A stretch of 64,000 nucleotides of DNA from Ctena decussata (lineage: Eukaryota; Mollusca; Bivalvia; Lucinida; Lucinidae): NCBI GenBank assembly GCA_963989385.1, contig OZ022503.1, forward strand, positions 53,318,858-53,382,857. Direction: 5' to 3'. Each line of letters starts with the position of its first letter. The stretch's first letter is position 1. Positions 57,484 to 64,000 of the stretch are shown here, one piece after another. Both the position numbers and the translations under genes were made by a program. The notes below the pieces were generated by a model that saw only the letters and a list, made by a program, of their open reading frames with translations, ran no database searches and was not told the origin of the DNA.

Positions 57484-59980
57484 AGCGTTATTGCTTAGTG
57501 AGAACTTGGAATGATTACATGTATCTAAGAGTTTTCTTTATGGGCTGTGCGTCATGATATTGCTTTCCAGTACTTTGAAGTTTACTAACCACTTTTGTTA
57601 TCGATCATAACACTGAATATATGAGGTTTACCGCTAATTGCTATATATCTGAGAATAACAAAATCCTGGAGGCTAAAGCAGAGTATGACACAGCTTATTA
57701 CTTTTCTCATCACATTTAACGCAACACCAATTTTATATATTGAAACCGATAAAATCTACCAGGCATTAGTAGCACTGCTTTATGCGACACTATCTAACAC
57801 AAAGGTCCTATTTTCGGCAACGTAAAAAATATATTCATTTGTGGAAGAATTGCAGAGAAATCCTATTCTTATTACATCATGAGATGACGAGAATAAAAAA
57901 GTTCATTCTACTATATGTATCAAATGTATCAAAACCATTTGTAAACTAAAGATGATGTTTTTGAACATTTGTTTACAGTGTGAGCGCGTATATATGGCGG
58001 CTTGATATTTTTAAACAGATGGCAACCCAAAACATTCTAAAATTCAGAGTCAATCGACGAACGTGTCGCAATTTCAGTACTGCTTTGTCGGCGATTCAAA
58101 CAACACACAGCCGAAAATAATATATGGTTAAATTCCTTATATCTTTATTTAATTCTTTATGTCTTTAAGAGCAGAACTAAACACCGAGATAGTCGGCAAT
58201 CGAACGTTTTACGTGATCATGCAAAGACGATTCTTATCCACTAACTTCAACAACAACTTTCAAAATAAATCGACTTTCTGCCGTCGGCGGACATATGCCA
58301 TGAAAACCCATGGTGTCTGCCCTTTATCCATGTTAAAAATTGAGTAATTCGGTGTGTGGGACAATTTCCTTTGCAAATAATATTTGGGTACCCCATGCAT
58401 TTTTCATCAAAAATGGCGGATAATTTAGCTGATCGATAACGATGGATGTTTTTTTTTGACAGCAAAACAATGTGATTTAAATTCAAATATTACTGAAATG
58501 TTATTGAATCCTGACATCCGACACACACAGAGGAACACATCTTGTATTTCAATATACAACAAATTATTTTTCTCTACTTCGATCAAAATGATTGGGAAAA
58601 GAAAATTGATCAGTAGTCTACACCATAATGTAAACAAATCGATCGATTTATGACAGTTGTGACGCAATAACCCAACTGCGTCAACTGTTTCGGCTTTCGC
58701 ATTTACTTGCTTTAAAGTTATTAAGACCGGTACAATGTGGTCAAAATCAGAGGGTCTACTAGAAAAAAAATAATTTTGCCATCCAATTGATCATGCACGT
58801 CCCAATATTTCAAAGCCACTTCTACAACACACATGATTGTGGCATACCCTGACCCTTTCTATAAACGTTTTGGCCATACACACATATACACTCCTTCACA
58901 CCTCTTATAAACCAAAATTGAGAAGCAGCATATCTATTGTAAAATGAGCTTTTGGGCATTAAAATTGCAGTATGCATCTTTTATAATATATGTTTTGGCC
59001 CTCTGTAGAACTGTCTGAATGAAGAGTTCTAATAAGGGCTCACAACATACATATTTATCATGAAATGCAACGTTTGTCAAATACTAGCTCATCAGGGGAA
59101 CTGTCAGCTCTGGAATGCCCTTGGTTCGTATATTAAAAAGTGTTTATATACGCTGTGGTCGTTTAAGGGATTTGCTCTAACCGTTGCCAAAACTCTCTTG
59201 GAAATCTATCAGTAGGGCCAAATCTCATGCAAAAAAAATGTATAATTTAATAATGAATGGTACCTAAACGTCTCACTGAGAATGGAGAACTTCTCACAAA
59301 ATTTGTTTAAATGAGATGTGTTTCTCTAATATGATTCTGAGTCAGACTAACAAAAACAACAACAACAACCAAAAAAAAAAAAAAAAAAAAAAAAGCACAG
59401 TTGTCCAGCTAACCAGCAAACGTGATTAAATATGTAGCTTTACAATGGTAATATATAATCATGATTAAACAAAATCTAAATAAAAAGAAAAATAATGGGC
59501 CAATATTTGGTGAACCAAAATGGAGTTATTTTCATCATTTCTCTTCAAGTAAAATGTACATTTGTATGTCATGGTCTCATCGTAGTTGCTTTTGATCATA
59601 AATTTCAAATGAACAAATTTCTACTATTGTGTATATAATACAGGTATTTTAAATGTATAAACCTCTGATTAAGTTATTCTATTCACATGCAGTCTGACCT
59701 TGCCCTTAAGTGTTTTCCCTATAAGTATAAATAAATAATAAAAAAATACAATAAATGTACATATAAGAAAAAAATTTCTGGGGACATTTCCACAAGTGAA
59801 AGTTTTATGATATGATTTTACAAAGACTCAGCTGGAACATGATAGCAATTCTGGGACTTCTATCTTATTCAACCATAAAGACATGTTTATTTTCAGAATC
59901 TTGCGTGCGTCCTTGGTCATCACAAATTTTGTCATTAGGCATTTAATGCAAAAGAAAAAAGAAGTCTTCTATATGTTAGT
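57484..59980. other. No gene seen
   Basis: AT-rich, no supported exon. A24 at 59371-59394 follows AACAACAACAACC and may mark a retroposed tail. Frames of 60-80 codons near 58160-58670 overlap on both strands and look accidental. Confidence 0.5.
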
Positions 59981-59984
59981 AGTT

Positions 59985-60265
59985 GTTGTTTTGTTGTTAT
60001 TTTATTGTTTTACATCCACGATAAAAAGCTATGGTAATGTCGGGACGGTCTATTACCCTAACCACACTATTCCTGGGCTGGCTTAGACCTTCTAAGCGAT
60101 AACCGGTACTATGTGCACATTGTCATACTTTCACCAGTAACTGACAACTGCCCTTCTTGATACAGGGGAAGGAGAAACGAAAGTATTTGGCCGGACAGAG
60201 AAACGAACCCGGGACCTCTGGCTCTTGAGTCAAAACGCACTATCAACTGCGCTACGCGGCCCGGT
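59985..60265 (-). mobile_element. tRNA-derived SINE (GGGCCGCGTAGCGCAGT)
   Basis: Minus-strand head 60189-60262 is 74 nt: GGGCCGCGTAGCGCAGTTGA with A box TAGCGCAGTTGA, CTCAAGAG in the anticodon-loop region, B box GGGTTCGTTTC and a matching GGCC end. A body of about 170 bp and an AACAATAAAATAACAACA tail follow. The head could fold as a tRNA, but the attached body marks it as a SINE. Confidence 0.75.
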
Positions 60266-60434
60266 TCCTCTAAAGTTTAGTAAGTTTTATTCAGAAAGGA
60301 AGGTAACTATTAAAACTGCATAGGCCTAGAAAAGGAAGATTTGATGGCAATTGTGAGTTACTGATATTTTCCCACACATGTTGTGTTTCCTGAACTAATT
60401 TTTTTCAATAAGACACTTTCATGAAACTGAATTA

Positions 60435-60509
60435 CAATGTACGTTTATGAAAAAATAAGAAATTGATTTTCAATGTACGTTTATGAAAAAATAAGAAATA
60501 GTCTGGTAA
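60435..60509 (+). repeat. ~38-bp tandem duplication
   Basis: CAATGTACGTTTATGAAAAA and ATAAGAAAT occur twice. Confidence 0.85.
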
Positions 60510-61930
60510 ATACGATCAAACACCTTGTCTGTAAACTTTAAATAACTTAAAATAAAATAAGACTGTTGGAAGAGACCCTGATTAGAATGTTCCAACCAGT
60601 AGTCTAGCTTGGATCTACACTGTTTGTACAGGCATAACAACTATTGTGAAAATATTTTAGTCCGGTTTTTACGGTGCCAGGTTTTACAACGTCTGTAGTC
60701 CAGGTTTAACACAGTCCGAAGTCCAGAGTCCAAAGTCCAGAGTCCAAGTCACATATTTTACATAATGCCCGCGAATTGCGCATGTCAATATTTGACATTA
60801 TTTCACAGTGGACAACGAAGAAACAAATACACCGGATAAATAGATAAAAAAATAATAATAACTCATGTTTTAGTAAGGCAAAAGATGCTAGACATATTCG
60901 ATTATTTGGTGTGCCTGATTGTGGCGTGTCGTTATTGGCTTGCGATGACGGTCGCAAGCCAGTATTCAAGTGGTTTAGTGATACCGAGTTATTTTCGGAA
61001 GAGACGATACGTCACGCTTAGTCGGAAAATACCAAGAGGGTCTATTTTTATCCATATCCGATTTACCTCATCTGCTAAAAATAACAGACGGAAAATCTAT
61101 TTTTGATAGTGCATGTACTTTGTTTTGATATTTCCGTTAAAAAGCACGTTTTTCTTTCACAAGTGCCTTGAACTTGGCCACATATCTTTTGCTTTTTATA
61201 AACTGATTGCATAAAAATGAAATTCTTAATTTAATGCAAAATATTTGGCTTTGCATCCTTAAAAATATGTCAAAACCTGTGTAAGAAACAGTGTGTATTT
61301 ATAGCTTAGATTACAAGCATTAGCTTTTTCCAAAATCATGCAGCGGCGTCGCCAAAAATAGGCCTCAGGGCATCGCATAATTTGACTAGTCAAAGCAGCC
61401 GGCTACTGTCCGGAGCCGCTGCATTCTTTGGGAATGATCAGTCTTTTTCGGCATATATATTCTTCATGATGCAGACATCTTTCATGCTGAGGATAGACTG
61501 ATCAGACTGCTCTTATGCCGGAATGGGCTGAACTGTGTATCTGTGAAAAAATAGCGAAGTTCAAATTCATTGTTTTAATTTAGAAACATGCGCTTTTAAC
61601 TATTTTTCCCGTTATCACTCATCACATTTACTGAAAAAAGTATCCCATCTATCCGTGTGTGTGGCTTTTATGTACAACTGACCGTGTTATGTATGTAAAA
61701 GCTGGTAATGTAGGTGAGTAATATTAACGCATACGCATTGCAACAGGCATAAGCGATATAATGTACGAATTTTTAGCTTCTGATAAATTTCCTATTCGCC
61801 ATCAACATGTTTATGAATAGCCTGAACTGAAAACCTCTTACAATGATAAAGGTACAGAAAAAGGGGACAATTCAGAACCGTTAAAATTTGAATCTCGTTG
61901 AGGCCGACTGTTAGGGAATCATTGACAGCT
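60510..61930. other. No gene seen
   Basis: AGTCCAGAGTCCAAAGTCC-type short repeat near 60718-60750 and a GATCAGTC/GACTGATCAGAC hairpin near 61433-61510. Nothing else recognised. Confidence 0.5.
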
Positions 61931-61934
61931 TTAT

Positions 61935-62075
61935 GACAATGGAGTGGTTGGTTGGATGATGCGATGATGCTGGGTATAACTTCCAGTACCGGGACGTACT
62001 ACTGATTTGGATTATAGTTGGGCAAGGGCCTACTGTGATTGCAGTAGGTGCGGGTGGGGGTTGTGTGGACATTTT
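61935..62075 (-). repeat. Dispersed CCCGCACTTACTG element, reverse copy
   Basis: GGGCAAGGGCCTACTGTGAT and GGTGCGGGTGGGGGTTGTGT are the reverse of 41930-42060. Confidence 0.7.
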
Positions 62076-62694
62076 TCTTGCTTTTATAACACTCTCTTAT
62101 GTTGCCCTTTTACTTCACCTATACAAATGTACAGAGAAATATTAACACTCTTCGACGTTTTCCTTAGATGAACCTACACTGGGCTGACGATGTGCATACA
62201 TCCATGAACAACACTCATTCAAACAAGCGTAAGCGACGTCACGGATAATTCAAATAGATGATTGGCCGATGTAACGTTTGATATACGTCATGTCATAGTG
62301 GCGGCTGTTGTACATCATTATAAAACACCTTGGTTTATAGATATTCTTCGTCCTTTCCTCGGCGTTAAATAAGTCAGAAAGTCAGAACTTCACGAATAAG
62401 TAACAAAATTGATGTGAAAACATAGCATAAATATAAAAGATAAATTTCATTTCTCGGAAGTTCATGGAAGTATGAACGCAATGGGTTCCATGCTTTGTTG
62501 CTCCCAAATGGTGTAAAGCAAGTTATTGTCTCGAACAATAGCAGCATGCATTTTCTTCTCAGAGAGTCAAAATTGCCACTGATGCCACTAAAACCAAAAA
62601 TAAACTTCAGTAAATATAAATTTATTGCCTTCTTTGATGCCTAGTTCAGATATGCCAAAATTTCATAGACATGGGTTTTAAACAGTCTTTCCTA
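62076..62694. other. No gene seen
   Basis: Unique-looking DNA without supported features. Confidence 0.45.
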
Positions 62695-62862
62695 AGACTG
62701 GGCACATGACGTCGAAATGACGTCGTATTGACGTCGATGCGGCATGGTGGCGTCACATCGACCCCATTTTGACATTATTACGACGTCATGTGCCTGCTGC
62801 GTGTCTTGCAATGCTGTTCAAACAATTTCCATCGTTTTAATTTACTCTCTCTATTGGGACAC
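62695..62862 (+). repeat. TGACGTC element plus array-derived segment
   Basis: GGCACATGACGTCGAAATGA to ACGTCATGTGCCTGC, then GTCTTGCAATGCTGTTCAAA to TCTCTATTGGGACACC. This is the same order and orientation as 3165-3297 in unit 1. Confidence 0.8.
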
Positions 62863-62887
62863 CAAATTAAGCACAGAAATTAAGAAA

Positions 62888-62944
62888 GCTTAATTTCTGT
62901 GATCGGAGGAGAACCGATGTTTTCAATGTATTATGGCCGTAGAC
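62888..62944 (-). rRNA. Truncated 5S rRNA-like fragment (57 nt)
   Basis: On the minus strand it begins GTCTACGGCCATAATACATT, continues GAAAACATCGGTTCTCCTCC and GATCACAGAAATTAAGC, then stops. This is the 5' half of a 5S sequence, and in GGCCATA it is closer to canonical 5S than the full copies in the array. Immediately beyond, CACAGAAATTAAG is repeated in inverse, making a hairpin. It cannot be functional. Confidence 0.75.
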
Positions 62945-64000
62945 AACAAAGTACCGATTTTCAACATTTACAAAGTGTACTTTTGAGAGTTTGCGATCGG
63001 TAATAGCCTATCCTTCAGTTCTTACTACTGGGACACACATTGCAGGCCTAGTAGAGCAGTCGAATCAGGATCTGCGCTGTTTGTATTTCAGTCTCATCAT
63101 GCCAGCAGACAAAAAAAAGTTGAATCATCATCAAATCAACGTTGATTCAATGTGATTCGATGTTTTTTGATCATCGATTAAACTATGGCAAAACATCTTC
63201 GATAAGCCTCTTTATTTCGGAGTACTAATTCGCGCCTCATATGATCAGCTTTGTCTAAAGTAAAAAGTAACCGTCAATATCAACGTTAATTCAACGGCAT
63301 AGTGACGTTTGACCAACGTTAATGACACGACGTTGTGTCAGCGTTGTGTGTCAGCTGAGCATGAGGAATAAATCTGTTATCATTGAATGTGGCTGGAATA
63401 TTTAATGTTGCGCCACGCGAAGAAAGTCTTCAGAAGAGCATTTGCGAACTGCGCATATGCACAGTCTGCTCAGTAAGTGCATAGAAAGTCAAACACGCAA
63501 CATCTTACTAATTCCAGTACGTAATACACTTTTTCTGACTAGTCTAAGCAGTGCAGGCTCTCTCGTAAAAGATGCACTGCACTTACTCTAACAGACAACG
63601 CAGCTGCATGAACTTATCCTGGTACCCACTGTTTGCGTATAGCGTCAAACATATTTTACCCGGACAGAGCTCATAACATTCAAAACAAGAGATGAGCATA
63701 AAATGCACGTGAAAATAAGATCGACCATTGATTACTTTGATTGTCAATGAGCCGCACCCTCGGAAAATTGCCACATGCGACGAGAAGAATCAGCCCAGTC
63801 TGTGGTAACATTTATGCGTTCACAACATGTATAAGCAATCTTGAGCATCATACACTGTGGCGCCGTAAAGAGTGCGAAAAGAAAAGACACTAATGGGACT
63901 GCATTCGCTTTTCCCAAGATGGGGTGAAATACATTTTTCCTTGCGCATACCTCGTGTCGTGATAAAACCAGTCTTATTTCATAAGCTAAACGCGCGTGTC
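62945..64000 (-). repeat. Inverted dispersed copy of the 5S-array family (copy C, runs off the window)
   Basis: Reverse complement of the 5S upstream flank (62945-63100), the TTGAATC palindrome and distal part (63110-63560), then modules A'/A from 63560 on. At 63545-63547 it has the empty site of the insertion found at 50863 in copy B. Confidence 0.85.

Noticed and set aside
60189..60262. Stand-alone tRNA gene
   Set aside because: It is continuous with a SINE body and A-rich tail, so the tRNA-like part is the SINE promoter head.

Overview
The window reads as animal nuclear DNA, most likely from a bivalve mollusc. It is AT-rich, has spliced coding exons with canonical GT/AG borders, and is crowded with tRNA-headed SINEs, short inverted-repeat transposons (MITEs) and minisatellites. 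One SINE carries the TTTCGGATGAGAC-type 'Meta' segment, which I associate with bivalve SINEs. There are no bacterial operons, no CRISPR array and no Shine-Dalgarno-led genes. Only one protein-coding gene can be supported; most open frames sit inside repeats and look accidental.

Region 1 (1-1874) is left flank with degenerate palindromic repeats. Region 2 (1875-20640) is a higher-order repeat. A unit of about 5.12 kb, each copy starting with a divergent full-length 119-nt 5S rRNA-like sequence and its flank, occurs three times (1875, 12380, 17505). In the first copy an internal 1,793-bp segment has expanded to four tandem copies, so that unit is 10,505 bp, exactly 5,126 + 3 x 1,793. Each 1,793-bp segment carries a minus-strand tRNA-derived SINE with an 11-bp target-site duplication. 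The third unit is truncated. Inverted, rearranged relatives lie at 50318-53105 and from about 62700 to the window end, the latter with a 57-nt 5S remnant.

Region 3 (20641-24168) is intergenic and holds a MITE and a roughly 0.87-kb foldback element. Region 4 (24169-40981) is an eight-exon plus-strand gene for an uncharacterised, probably nuclear protein of about 424 residues. Its C-terminus has a Cys/His motif (CxxC...CxxHPG...CC...GC...H) split over the last three exons. The phases of all seven introns agree. The only flaw is one extra base in a T6 run in exon 1. The introns are filled with hAT-like, TA-flanked and other MITEs, a 37-bp minisatellite of about 26 copies, a four-copy 190-bp array inside an inverted-repeat element, and several microsatellites.

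Region 5 (40982-64000) has no supportable gene. It holds MITEs, SINEs, a 1.4-kb TA-flanked inverted-repeat element, a Harbinger-like 1,153-bp insertion whose empty site is visible elsewhere in the window, a MITE built from repeated GTGATATCAC palindromes, and a decayed reverse-transcriptase fragment.

The recurring theme is small inverted-repeat elements whose interiors are arrays of one short palindromic word (TGACGTCA, TTGAATCAA, GTGATATCAC, ACGTA/TAAGTT, CGACAGTATCGGATCA), alongside a 5S-bearing tandem array.
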